Positions 41,185 to 51,993 of a stretch of 64,000 bases of DNA are shown piece by piece. Position numbers and translations under genes: made by a program. This stretch comes from Bacillota bacterium (GTDB lineage: Bacteria > Bacillota > JADQBR01): positions 1 to 64,000 of the forward strand of contig JADQBR010000119.1 in assembly GCA_016278515.1 (NCBI GenBank). The letters are read 5' to 3'. Positions within the stretch are counted from its first letter, which is position 1; every line of letters begins with the position of its first letter. The notes below the pieces were generated by a model. It was not told where the DNA came from, did not search any database, and saw nothing but the letters and a program-made list of their open reading frames with translations.

Positions 41185-42267
41185 CTAGTATATATACTTC
41201 CGCTTATCTCTATTATGTGCCTGCAAAGTAGTATTAAACTCGTGACTGCCATCTGGTTTAGCAACAAAATATAAATAATCCGTTGCAGCAGGGTTTAAAG
41301 CCGCTTCTAATGCAGATTTTCCAGGCGCTGCAATAGGAGCCGGTGGAAGGCCGGAATTTTTATAAGTGTTAAAAGGCGAGTCAATTTCCAGATCTTCATA
41401 TAACAGCACCTCTTTTTGCTCTCCTAATGCATATTGCACAGTAGCACAAGACTGTAACGGCATTCCTTTTTTCAGTCTATTGTAAAAAACTGAAGCTATT
41501 ACAGTCTGCTCTTCCTTTATCCTGGCTTCACGCTCAATAATTGAAGCCATCGTTACCACATCTTTGATGTCTAGATCCAGAGCCGCCAATTGATCCTTAT
41601 TTTTTTCCACAAAGACTTCCTTAAACCGCCGCAACATCAAATTAATGATTTCCTTCTCACCAAATCCTTTGGGGATTTGATAGGTATCAGGAAATAGGAA
41701 TCCCTCTAGACGAAATCTGGATTGAGGTAGGTCTCGCACAAAATCATAATCGAAATCACCTTGATTTATTAAATACAAAAACTTATTTTTATCCACAAGA
41801 CCCTTTTCTGCCAATAATTCAGCCGTTTGGTCAACCATATATCCTTCTGGAATGGTAAATGAATATGTTGTCACTTGGCCTTCAGTAATCTTTTCCACGA
41901 TTTTAGGAAGAGGTTGGGATGCGGAAAACTCATATTCACCTGCTTGTAGTTTGGTATCTAAATTATGGTACCTAGCGTATAGTTTAAATAATAACGGACT
42001 GCGGATTAAATCTTCTTCAGAAAGTAAGTTTGCAATTGAAGTTGTACTAGACTGAGGTGGTATATATACAGTTTTGGGTGCCACTAAATTGTCTGACATT
42101 GGTGCCATAAGCTTATTGGCCTGATAATATCCTACAATCCCTAATACGGTGATCAAGACCAGTACTGTTAAGCCGAGCCCAAGCAGAGATTTCTTCCAAT
42201 GTTTCTGCTTAGTCGGTTGATTTTGTTCTTTTTGTATCATCTGACTCGCATTTGTAGCCTCAGCCAT
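41185..42267 (-). CDS. mltG: Endolytic transglycosylase MltG
   Basis: A 360-residue YceG/MltG protein. After an N-terminal cytoplasmic stretch comes a membrane helix (LLGLGLTVLVLITVLGIVGY) and an extracytoplasmic LysM-like and catalytic region: FTIPEGYMVDQTAELLAEKG, MASIIEREARIKEEQ with the catalytic glutamate, and SPFNTYKNSGLPPAPIAAPG. It cleaves nascent glycan strands. ATG at 42267 follows GGGGGA. Confidence 0.93.
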   Translation of the reverse strand: MAEATNASQMIQKEQNQPTKQKHWKKSLLGLGLTVLVLITVLGIVGYYQANKLMAPMSDNLVAPKTVYIPPQSSTTSIANLLSEEDLIRSPLLFKLYARYHNLDTKLQAGEYEFSASQPLPKIVEKITEGQVTTYSFTIPEGYMVDQTAELLAEKGLVDKNKFLYLINQGDFDYDFVRDLPQSRFRLEGFLFPDTYQIPKGFGEKEIINLMLRRFKEVFVEKNKDQLAALDLDIKDVVTMASIIEREARIKEEQTVIASVFYNRLKKGMPLQSCATVQYALGEQKEVLLYEDLEIDSPFNTYKNSGLPPAPIAAPGKSALEAALNPAATDYLYFVAKPDGSHEFNTTLQAHNRDKRKYIY

Positions 42268-42340
42268 GTAGATCCCCCATTAATTACTAGTTTTCTATTT
42301 TATTATACAGTTTTCTCAACGACCTGCCAAGTCTTAAACG

Positions 42341-43702
42341 TCATTTAGTGTCTTCTTCCTTAGTCCCCACCCTGATTATCTCGTTTTTAGCCGGATACCT
42401 ATCTTCGGAAATTACTTCCGTTGACAAGGCAGCACCATCCTTAATAACCGATTTCTCTACTCTTACGTGATAACCATTTGTTCCTTTTTGTTCCGTAAAA
42501 GTCTTACCTTGCAATATCCCCGGATCTTCTTTCACTATGGTTTGATACGGAATTTTTCTTTCTACAATACTTTTTAGTTTCACCTCTACATCGACAGGTC
42601 TACCAAACAGCCTAATGGTGAGAGAATCTTCAGCAACTTCAGCCTTTAGAATTATATAGCCATCGGTGTTATTTAAGAATTTAAAATCTATATAATCGTA
42701 TGCTACCGTGGCATCCAATCCCAAAGGTACATAGTTTATCAGCAGAGAATGGCGGCGGCGTTCTTTCACAGGCAGATTGGCTCGCAGCACACCATTATAC
42801 AGAGTAGATGATACCTGGCAAATCCCTCCGCCAATCCCAGGCACAAAATCATTCCCCACAATAATAATGGCTTCCTCATAACCCCGTTCCTCTGTTCTGG
42901 GGCCTACTATGTCATTAAATGAAAAAACTTCACCAGGAGGAATTTCCGTCCCATCCAATTGAGCGGAAGCCACCCTTATATTCTCCACCCGTGGCTTATT
43001 ATAAGGGTTAAACTGAGTTATGAACTTAGCCATTAGGGTACTTACGCCCTGCTTTCGAAGAACGGATGTGGTAACTTCCGGTATTTGCGGGATCACTGTC
43101 ACAGGGGCGTACCCTCTACCTTGTAGTGGAATTAGCCTTATGATATCTCTGACCATCTGCTCTACATCCACTTTTTGTCCTAACAAATGTGGTACTACCT
43201 CTACAGTATCACCATTAATTTCCCTCATAGCATTCTTAGGCGGACTGTCAACAGCCTGAGCGATTTGCTCTACTTGTTTTCTGATATTTTTTTCATCCCA
43301 TTCGAAGGACAGGTTAATCTTCTTGCTCCCGGCATGAAGCACCCACCATTCTTGTATCCGTCTAAAAAGGCTGCCTCTGTGACCGTAAACAATTATTTCT
43401 TGCAGAATCTCTTTAATAGGAATAGTTACGCCCAATTCTTTAAATGAATAAACAAAGCTCTTATTTTCATAAAATAACAATACCTCTTTTTGTAAAAGTT
43501 GAGAAGTCTTTGCTTCTAACTTTTCCCTAGCCTCTTGATAAGTCAATCCGCCAAAATCCATATCGTCAACGATAATGCCGTCAATTACAGTTTTCTCTGA
43601 CTGCGCCCAACTTACTGCCATAATCCCCCATACTAAAATGGTCAGCATTATTATAAGCATTATCACCAACATTATTCTAAACTTATTAACCAAAAGCACC
43701 AC
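42341..43702 (-). CDS. VanW-family protein with G5 domain
   Basis: About 453 residues. A signal anchor (LVIMLIIMLTILVWGIMAV), a PG_binding_4 domain (about 30-200), the VanW domain with IGGGICQVSSTLYNGVLRAN and YNKPRVENIRVASAQLDG, and a C-terminal G5 domain (ERKIPYQTIVKEDPGILQGK). Likely a cell-wall-associated protein. It lies between mltG and DUF1292 in the alaS-mltG block, an insertion relative to B. subtilis. Start: GTG at 43702 or TTG at 43693, the latter eight bases behind AGGGG. Confidence 0.88.
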   Translation of the reverse strand: MVLLVNKFRIMLVIMLIIMLTILVWGIMAVSWAQSEKTVIDGIIVDDMDFGGLTYQEAREKLEAKTSQLLQKEVLLFYENKSFVYSFKELGVTIPIKEILQEIIVYGHRGSLFRRIQEWWVLHAGSKKINLSFEWDEKNIRKQVEQIAQAVDSPPKNAMREINGDTVEVVPHLLGQKVDVEQMVRDIIRLIPLQGRGYAPVTVIPQIPEVTTSVLRKQGVSTLMAKFITQFNPYNKPRVENIRVASAQLDGTEIPPGEVFSFNDIVGPRTEERGYEEAIIIVGNDFVPGIGGGICQVSSTLYNGVLRANLPVKERRRHSLLINYVPLGLDATVAYDYIDFKFLNNTDGYIILKAEVAEDSLTIRLFGRPVDVEVKLKSIVERKIPYQTIVKEDPGILQGKTFTEQKGTNGYHVRVEKSVIKDGAALSTEVISEDRYPAKNEIIRVGTKEEDTK

Positions 43703-43870
43703 CCCTCACCTAAGTTGCCTTGTTATTATTTTATTCAATAATAACAATTCCATGTTAGGTAAGGCAGCGGATAAAGCGAAACTAAACTTATCACCTTTCC
43801 TTAACTGAAGCGGGAGTATTAGTTGCGGTTTGCTATCGGATAAAGTAGATATATTGCTATTAAAAAAATA

Positions 43871-43889
43871 ATAACCACCCTGCCGGGTG
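43871..43889. terminator. Short terminator of the DUF1292 gene
   Basis: On the minus strand CCACCC and GGGTGG pair around a GGCA loop, followed by TTATTATTTTTTT. It closes the ruvX-DUF1292 part of the block. Confidence 0.75.
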
Positions 43890-43897
43890 GCCAAACA

Positions 43898-44164
43898 CTA
43901 CTGCATATCTTTTGCAATAACTTCTTGCCATGCTTTAGCAACCATATCCCACTCATCATCATCCCGAATAGGGTACAGAAACTTTTCTCCATCTTCCTCT
44001 TCCCCAACCTTAAGAATAACTGCTTCGTCCTGTTCACCGTTGTCCGGCAGGAGTATGGCGTATTGTTCTTCATCAATTTCAAGCATATCAATCAATTCAA
44101 ATCCATGTTCAGCACCGGTTTCATCGGCCAAAACAACATGATTATTTTGCACCTGTTCAGTCAT
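43898..44164 (-). CDS. DUF1292 protein (YrzB-like)
   Basis: An 88-residue acidic protein. It matches DUF1292: HVVLADETGAEHGFELIDML, YAILLPDNGEQDEAVILKVG, with an acidic middle and no membrane segment. Small members of this family follow ruvX in Firmicutes. ATG at 44164 follows AAAGGA. It is separated from ruvX by a 290-bp MITE-like element, which breaks the usual tight spacing. Confidence 0.88.
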   Translation of the reverse strand: MTEQVQNNHVVLADETGAEHGFELIDMLEIDEEQYAILLPDNGEQDEAVILKVGEEEDGEKFLYPIRDDDEWDMVAKAWQEVIAKDMQ

Positions 44165-44207
44165 CTAAATACATCCTTTCCGCGTAAAATATTTTACTTA
44201 TAGTACG

Positions 44208-44497
44208 TGTTCAAAAAGTCCATCGTAGCAGGAGCAAGAAGTTCAAGGCCCGAAGGGTGTCACCCAAGGGCATTAAGGTCGACTACGCCAACAAGTTGGC
44301 AAGTCTTCTTTAAGTGACGCGGAGCGTACATGTGGCGTACGTGAGCAGTCTCACAGACTGAGAATTACAGTAGACTTGGCTTATGCCGAGCGAAGCGAAA
44401 GCAAAAGCCTTAGTCGCACTTAATGCCGACTCAAAGGAATACCCGCCTGCCGGGTACGCAGAAATTCGCCGCTCACCTGCGGGGGACTTTTTGAACA
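44208..44497. mobile_element. MITE-like element with 14-bp terminal inverted repeats
   Basis: A 290-bp non-coding element with perfect ends TGTTCAAAAAGTCC (44208-44221) and GGACTTTTTGAACA (44484-44497). It is internally rich in short hairpins (for example CGTACatgtgGCGTACG) and contains hairpin repeat copy C at 44373-44428. No transposase is encoded. It is inserted between ruvX and DUF1292, with no target duplication clearly visible. It may be mobilised in trans by an IS with the same ends. Confidence 0.75.
44373..44428. repeat. Hairpin repeat, copy C (inside the MITE)
   Basis: GACTTGGCTTATGCC, a variable purine-rich insert, AAAAGCCTTAGTCGCACTTA, then ATGCC. It matches the conserved block of the copies at 7677 and 36264 but lacks the TTATACTTTCTGA tail. 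Confidence 0.7.
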
Positions 44498-44502
44498 TCC
44501 TC

Positions 44503-44931
44503 TTATAACAACTTGTCTGTCTGATGGTTTGCGTCTAAGTACCCCTGGAGAATAAAAACTGCTGCCATTTTATCTATCACTGCTTTCCGTTTCTTTCTCG
44601 ATACGTCGGCCTCTAACAATGTCCGTTCCGCCGCCACTGTAGACAATCTTTCATCCCATGTTTCTACAAGAATACCAGTACGTTTTTTAAGTTTCTTTTT
44701 AAACTTAATGACTTTTTCCGCTTGGGGTCCCAATGTGCCATTCATATTTTTCGGTAATCCTACAACTATCTTATTTACCTCATACTGCTTACATAGTGCA
44801 TATAATCTTTCCCAGTAGCTTTTATGAGGCTCAATACGTATTGTCTCAATTCCTTGTGCAGTTAGGCCGAAAGCGTCACTTATTGCAACACCTATAGTTT
44901 TATCACCTACATCAAGGCCCATTATCCTCAT
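44503..44931 (-). CDS. ruvX: Holliday junction resolvase-like RuvX/YqgF
   Basis: A 142-residue RNase H-fold protein of the YqgF/RuvX family, implicated in Holliday junction resolution and rRNA processing. It begins [20 protein letters not shown], the first active-site aspartate, and ends with [23 protein letters not shown] at 44931 follows GAGGTG. It is part of the alaS-ireB-ruvX-mltG block. Confidence 0.93.
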   Translation of the reverse strand: MRIMGLDVGDKTIGVAISDAFGLTAQGIETIRIEPHKSYWERLYALCKQYEVNKIVVGLPKNMNGTLGPQAEKVIKFKKKLKKRTGILVETWDERLSTVAAERTLLEADVSRKKRKAVIDKMAAVFILQGYLDANHQTDKLL

Positions 44932-45162
44932 CCCAACACCTCATATCAGTTCTATTATAAGTTCAATTTTACCATACCAGTTAATCATAATAAAGGCAAG
45001 TAATCTAAACCATATTAAGTACCTTTTAAACATTATACCCGAAATAGCTAATTCTTAAATAGAGTATGGTGACTCATTGCAGTTTATTCCCAGAATATCC
45101 GACTGCCGAACCACAACATTATAGGAAATTATCCATAATCATCATCTTCTGGTAAACAGAGA

Positions 45163-45190
45163 AAACCTCATATCAGAAGATATGAGGTTT
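45163..45190. terminator. Terminator after ireB
   Basis: A perfect 12-bp stem (AAACCTCATATC and GATATGAGGTTT) with a 4-base loop and TTTTC on the minus strand, 13 bp past the ireB stop. Nothing else is recognised in 44932-45160. Confidence 0.75.
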
Positions 45191-45202
45191 AAGTTTTTAT
45201 GT

Positions 45203-45457
45203 TCATTTCAGATATTCCGTTACTAGTTCTTCCAATAATTCGTCTCGCTCCAGCCGACGAATTAAGTTTCTCGCATTATTATGACTTGTAATATATGCGG
45301 GGTCCCCGGATAACAAATAGCCAACTATTTGATTTATGGGGTTATATCCTTTTTCCTTAAGTGCCTGATATACATTAACTAAAATATCCCGTGCCACTAA
45401 TTCTTGCTCTTTATCTACTTTAAACATCATGGTTTCTTCAAAAGAATCTTTAGACAT
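45203..45457 (-). CDS. ireB: IreB-family regulatory phosphoprotein
   Basis: An 84-residue IreB/DUF965 protein. The whole chain matches: [40 protein letters not shown] and [20 protein letters not shown]. The N-terminal TMMF-like stretch carries the threonine that IreK phosphorylates in Enterococcus. Start at ATG 45457 behind GGGGGTGG. It follows alaS in Firmicutes; here a channel gene has been inserted between them. Confidence 0.92.
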   Translation of the reverse strand: MSKDSFEETMMFKVDKEQELVARDILVNVYQALKEKGYNPINQIVGYLLSGDPAYITSHNNARNLIRRLERDELLEELVTEYLK

Positions 45458-45606
45458 TATTACCACCCCCGAACTATCAGGCTATACCTATTTTATTCGA
45501 TGTTACTTTATATATTCCTCTAATCAGCTCATAAAAATACCCAATAATTTGTAAATGTTTCTTTACCGCCCAAGTTGTGGTAGAATACCCACGAGGTGTA
45601 TATCCT

Positions 45607-46614
45607 GTGGATCTGTTAAAGAGAACCATTATCCTTATATGTTTAGTTATATCCCTCATACTATCTGGAGTATTATTATATGTTATCGTTGAGGATTTTA
45701 CTCCTTTAGACGCTTTATGGCTAACTATTGTCAGCCTTACAACAGTAGGCTATGGCGATGTTGTTCCCCAGACGGTGGCAGGGAGACTGCTTACCCTCCT
45801 CTTGATTATGGGAGGCGTCAGTTTTCTTACCTATGTTCTTGGAACAATAGTAGGAATTTTTGTTGAAGGAAAATTAACGGATATAGTAGGGAGACAGAGA
45901 ATGGAAAAAAAAATTAGTACACTCGAAAACCATATTATAGTTTGTGGCGCAGGTAGAATTGGCAAACAGGTAATTCAACGACTGATAAAGGAAAATGTTC
46001 CTTTTGTGGTTATAGATCTTAGTGAAGAAAGACTTTTGGCTTTGACTGAGGAAAATGTCGTATTCGTGGTACATGGAGATGCCACTGAAGATGAAACACT
46101 GCTGCGTGCCGGCATCCACAAAGCCACCGGTTTAGTCGCTTCCTTGCCTGAAGACAGTGAAAACGTATTCGTCACTTTAACAGCAAAAGGAATGAACTCT
46201 CATATTAAAATAGTTGCCCGGGCAAACCAGGATTCCTCAATTCAAAAGCTTCAACGGGCAGGGGCCGATAAAGTAGTTTCACCCGCAGTAATTGGCGGCC
46301 GTAGAATGGCGATTTCCATCTTAAAACCTGCCAGCGTTGAATTCATAGAAACCTTGATGTATGAAAGCGGATTGGAGTTTGAAATCGAAGAACTAAGCAT
46401 TGACCAAAATTCGGACTTAGATGGTAGATCTTTAAAAGATTCCCGCATCAAGCAGGAATCTGGAGCTATGGTAATTGCCATCAAGAGAAACCAAGAGATA
46501 ATCCACAACCCTACGCCGGGCACGATAATCAACGGTGGCGACTTGCTTATCGCCTTGGGGACCCGCAATCAGTTAAAACTGCTGGAGAGATTAACTACAA
46601 ATGAACAAGTTTGA
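45607..46614 (+). CDS. Two-TM potassium channel with RCK N and C domains
   Basis: About 335 residues. Two membrane helices (TIILICLVISLILSGVLLYV and about 58-82) flank the filter SLTTVGYGD. A TrkA-N domain follows with HIIVCGAGRIGKQVIQRLIK, a classical GxGxxG fold, then a TrkA-C domain (SGAMVIAIKRNQE, GTIINGGDLLIALGT). GTG at 45607, nine bases after GAGGTG, is the preferred start; an upstream GTG at 45577 is possible. It lies on the plus strand, between ireB and alaS, which are normally adjacent, so it is an insertion in the block. A second RCK channel after that at 4972. Confidence 0.9.
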   Translation: MDLLKRTIILICLVISLILSGVLLYVIVEDFTPLDALWLTIVSLTTVGYGDVVPQTVAGRLLTLLLIMGGVSFLTYVLGTIVGIFVEGKLTDIVGRQRMEKKISTLENHIIVCGAGRIGKQVIQRLIKENVPFVVIDLSEERLLALTEENVVFVVHGDATEDETLLRAGIHKATGLVASLPEDSENVFVTLTAKGMNSHIKIVARANQDSSIQKLQRAGADKVVSPAVIGGRRMAISILKPASVEFIETLMYESGLEFEIEELSIDQNSDLDGRSLKDSRIKQESGAMVIAIKRNQEIIHNPTPGTIINGGDLLIALGTRNQLKLLERLTTNEQV

Positions 46615-46619
46615 AAAAG

Positions 46620-46646
46620 AACCGGTTCCCTATATAGGTAACCGGC
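46620..46646. terminator. Terminator between the RCK channel and alaS
   Basis: CCGGTT with AACCGG and inner CCT with AGG around a short AT loop, then CTTTATC. It lies between converging genes. Confidence 0.55.
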
Positions 46647-46654
46647 TTTATCTC

Positions 46655-49555
<2,901 letters not shown>

Positions 49556-49625
49556 TCCTATTCGTTCTTAAATTTGCATTAATTATACATAACGCGGTAC
49601 ATTTTGTCAATTTCTACATTTTAAT

Positions 49626-50672
49626 TTACCTTTCCATATATCCAAACCATCTGCTGAAGAAATAACTTAACAAAATCCGGACTACCGCTGTTGCCGGGAC
49701 AGCCAATAACATACCGATAATTCCAAATAATTGACCGCCTGCCAGTAAAGCAAATATTATCACTAACGGGTGCAGTCCCACGCTGTCTCCCAGAATTTTT
49801 GGTGATATTATGTTGCTTTCGAGTTGCTGCACTAAAAGCATTACTCCTGCAGCATATAAGGCTTGATACTTTGAATGAAGCAATGCAATGGCTATTGCTG
49901 GTACCGCTCCAATAATTGGACCAAAATATGGTATAATGTCAGCTATTCCTGCGAGAATACCTAACAAAAGTGCAAATTTGACACCAATCAATGTTAAGCC
50001 TATAGCCGTTAAAGAACCTACAATAAAGACCACCAACAGATGGCCTCGAATGAATTTGGTTAATACTAAGTCCATTTGGTGAAATAGATAAGCAGCTTCT
50101 TCTCTCCAACCGGTTGGAAACAAACTAAACATATATCTACCCATTATGTCCCAATCTTTTAACACATAGAAGCTCAATATAGGTGCGATTACCAAGCTTA
50201 GCAATTGGGAGAATAACCCTAGAATGGCATCCGCAATATTCCGAACCGTAGATATGAGCAGTTCTTCCGCCTCTTTAATAGTTTCATCAGTCACCTGGCG
50301 AATGCTTTCGGGAATATTAGTCTTACTATAATCCCGATGAGCAATCTTAATATAATCCTGCACTTGTTCAGTGTAAATTGGTATGGCATCAGCAAAATGA
50401 TTGAGTTCTCTCAACACTTTTGGCACGCCGTAAAAAACGACTAAAGATACTACCGTAACCACTGTCATGTAAACGACCAATATAGCAACCACACGGGGAA
50501 TTTTTAAGCTTTCAATAGTTTCTACCAATGGATTTAACAGATACGCTATAATGAGTGCAATTATAAAAGGCGGTAGAATCACCCTAACTAGATATACCAA
50601 ATATAATCCTAGAAATAATAGTAATAATCCGATCAGTCGCGAAAGTAAGTTGCTGGGTACTTGCAAACGCAT
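49626..50672 (-). CDS. AI-2E/PerM family membrane transporter
   Basis: A 348-residue membrane protein with about eight helices, matching the AI-2E (YdiK/PerM) family. Marks: IVALIIAYLLNPLVETIESL-like segment near residue 38, VIAPILSFYVLKDWDIMG near 165, and ADIIPYFGPIIGAVPAIAIA near 245. Functions include sodium/proton exchange or small-molecule export; the substrate is not certain. It sits upstream of alaS, typical for Clostridia. Confidence 0.87.
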   Translation of the reverse strand: MRLQVPSNLLSRLIGLLLLFLGLYLVYLVRVILPPFIIALIIAYLLNPLVETIESLKIPRVVAILVVYMTVVTVVSLVVFYGVPKVLRELNHFADAIPIYTEQVQDYIKIAHRDYSKTNIPESIRQVTDETIKEAEELLISTVRNIADAILGLFSQLLSLVIAPILSFYVLKDWDIMGRYMFSLFPTGWREEAAYLFHQMDLVLTKFIRGHLLVVFIVGSLTAIGLTLIGVKFALLLGILAGIADIIPYFGPIIGAVPAIAIALLHSKYQALYAAGVMLLVQQLESNIISPKILGDSVGLHPLVIIFALLAGGQLFGIIGMLLAVPATAVVRILLSYFFSRWFGYMER

Positions 50673-50693
50673 CACAATAACACCCGCCTAATC

Positions 50694-50720
50694 AAAAAGT
50701 GAGGCATAACCTCACTTTTT
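50694..50720. terminator. Terminator of the YtxH-like gene
   Basis: An 11-bp stem (AAAAAGTGAGG and CCTCACTTTTT) with a 5-base loop, overlapping the YtxH-like stop codon, before the AI-2E gene. Confidence 0.8.
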
Positions 50721-50921
50721 CCACATAGCCGAAACACTGTCTGAGACTTCATCCACCACATCTTTCGCTCTTTCCTCCAACTTGCGACTCTTTCCTCGCA
50801 ACCTTTTAGGTGTTATTGTGTCCATTAAATCCGTTTTTTGTTCTGGTCTTATAAACATAGTAGCTATGGCTCCAAGAATCCCACCAGCTAAAAATCCATT
50901 GGTAAATCCACGTTTGAACAA
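50712..50921 (-). CDS. YtxH-like small protein
   Basis: A 69-residue protein with an N-terminal hydrophobic glycine-rich segment (TNGFLAGGILGAIATMFI) followed by a charged helix (KRLRGKSRKLEERAKDVVDE). This is the YtxH/gas-vesicle-like layout, usually a small membrane-associated general stress protein. TTG at 50921, six bases after GGGGGTGAC, is the start. It precedes the AI-2E gene. Confidence 0.72.
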   Translation of the reverse strand: MFKRGFTNGFLAGGILGAIATMFIRPEQKTDLMDTITPKRLRGKSRKLEERAKDVVDEVSDSVSAMWKK

Positions 50922-50944
50922 CTTAAAGTCACCCCCGTTTTGAG

Positions 50945-51103
50945 TTATGTCAGCGTAACCAATTCATCAGCAACAAGTGTACCGTCTTCATCTACAAAAA
51001 ATATTTCATTATTATCGTTAAATTCAACAAAGCAATCCCAGCAGTAGTATTGATTAACCCCTATTTTCCCGATGGTCTTGCTGTTACAAGAAGGACAACG
51101 CAT
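50945..51103 (-). CDS. Small zinc-ribbon protein
   Basis: A 52-residue protein with CPSC near its N-terminus and CWDC about 18 residues on, a four-cysteine zinc ribbon (MRCPSCNSKTIGKIGVNQYY). The remainder is acidic. Start at ATG 51103, nine bases after AAAGGAG; the frame continues upstream to 51139 without sense. Function unknown; it sits upstream of the YtxH-like gene. Confidence 0.72.
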   Translation of the reverse strand: MRCPSCNSKTIGKIGVNQYYCWDCFVEFNDNNEIFFVDEDGTLVADELVTLT

Positions 51104-51162
51104 GGTGAAGCTCCTTTCGTCAAAAAATCCGTCATCCATAGTATTGACAATATTTCAAAAAA

Positions 51163-51192
51163 AAATGCGTGCTTTATATCGCACGCATTTTT
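51163..51192. terminator. Terminator of the TetR/FadR-like operon
   Basis: A 12-bp stem (AAAAATGCGTGC and GCACGCATTTTT), loop TTTATATC, 42 bp past the tetR stop codon. Confidence 0.85.
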
Positions 51193-51233
51193 AGCAGGTA
51201 TGAAAGAGAAACTATTAACCTTACAAACCACTA

Positions 51234-51818
51234 TTAACCTTTCAAGCCTGTAGTTAATAGTTTTACTATAGGGTCAATTAAACCAGTTAAAGAATAGTTT
51301 TTCTTTGACAGTACCCAACTGGTAGCAACTTCGTCCAAAGTTCCGAACACCATTTTTCGTGCTGTTTTAATATCTACCTCAGAAATGAATTTTCCCTGCT
51401 CCTGGCCATTTTTCACAACGTGTTCTATAACTTGAAAATATTTCTTTAACGGTTCAGAGATACCTTCGCGTATTTCCAAGTTTGCCTGCCGCAATTCAAT
51501 TTGAGTAACAATCGCTAAACTCTTATCCGCTTCCAAGTGGTCAAAATGATGTCTTACCAGGATCAGTAACTGCTGCTCTGAGTCCGTTTCATTTTCAATA
51601 GCCTCTGCAACTCTTTTGATAAATTTGCCCATTTTTTCTTTAAATAAAGAAATTAATATGTCTTCTTTATTTTCAAAATATAAGTAAATGGTTCCATCGG
51701 CAACTCCGGCTTCACGAGCTATTTTATTAACTTGTGCTCCATGATAGCCATATTTGGCAAATACTTTAACCGCAGCGTTTATAATAGCGTCGTATTTTTC
51801 CCCTTTTCTTTTTGGCAT
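51234..51818 (-). CDS. TetR-family regulator (FadR-like)
   Basis: A 194-residue TetR regulator. The N-terminal helix-turn-helix (KVFAKYGYHGAQVNKIAREA, GVADGTIYLYFENKEDIL) matches the FadR/YsiA group of Bacilli, which repress fatty-acid degradation and sense acyl-CoA. The C-terminal domain also fits (KMGKFIKRVAEAIENETD). It lies directly downstream of the acyl-CoA synthetase and a FadR-like box precedes that gene, supporting this role. ATG at 51818 follows GGGGATTTAC. Confidence 0.85.
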   Translation of the reverse strand: MPKRKGEKYDAIINAAVKVFAKYGYHGAQVNKIAREAGVADGTIYLYFENKEDILISLFKEKMGKFIKRVAEAIENETDSEQQLLILVRHHFDHLEADKSLAIVTQIELRQANLEIREGISEPLKKYFQVIEHVVKNGQEQGKFISEVDIKTARKMVFGTLDEVATSWVLSKKNYSLTGLIDPIVKLLTTGLKG

Positions 51819-51909
51819 GTAAATCCCCATTTCTAAACTTAAATACGGCAAGCCTTCAATTAGAATAAAAACTTAATCCCGTTAACATCCTTTAAAAAAC
51901 TACAAAAAC

Positions 51910-51922
51910 TAGTATCATACTA
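51910..51922. promoter_or_regulatory. Palindrome upstream of the TetR/FadR-like gene
   Basis: TAGTATCATACTA is a 6-bp inverted repeat with a 1-base centre, 92 bp before the regulator start. TTGACA lies at 51945-51940 on the minus strand, but the -10 spacing is unclear. It could be a second site for a regulator. Confidence 0.35.
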
Positions 51923-51993
51923 ATATATCTCACATTAAGTGTCAAGAAAACCCGGCCACAGCTGTCAGTCCCCTTAAATATCCCTATTCTTCA

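Noticed and set aside
44310-44498. Open frame inside the MITE-like element
   Set aside because: It spans the repeat and a terminal inverted repeat, with no ribosome binding site.
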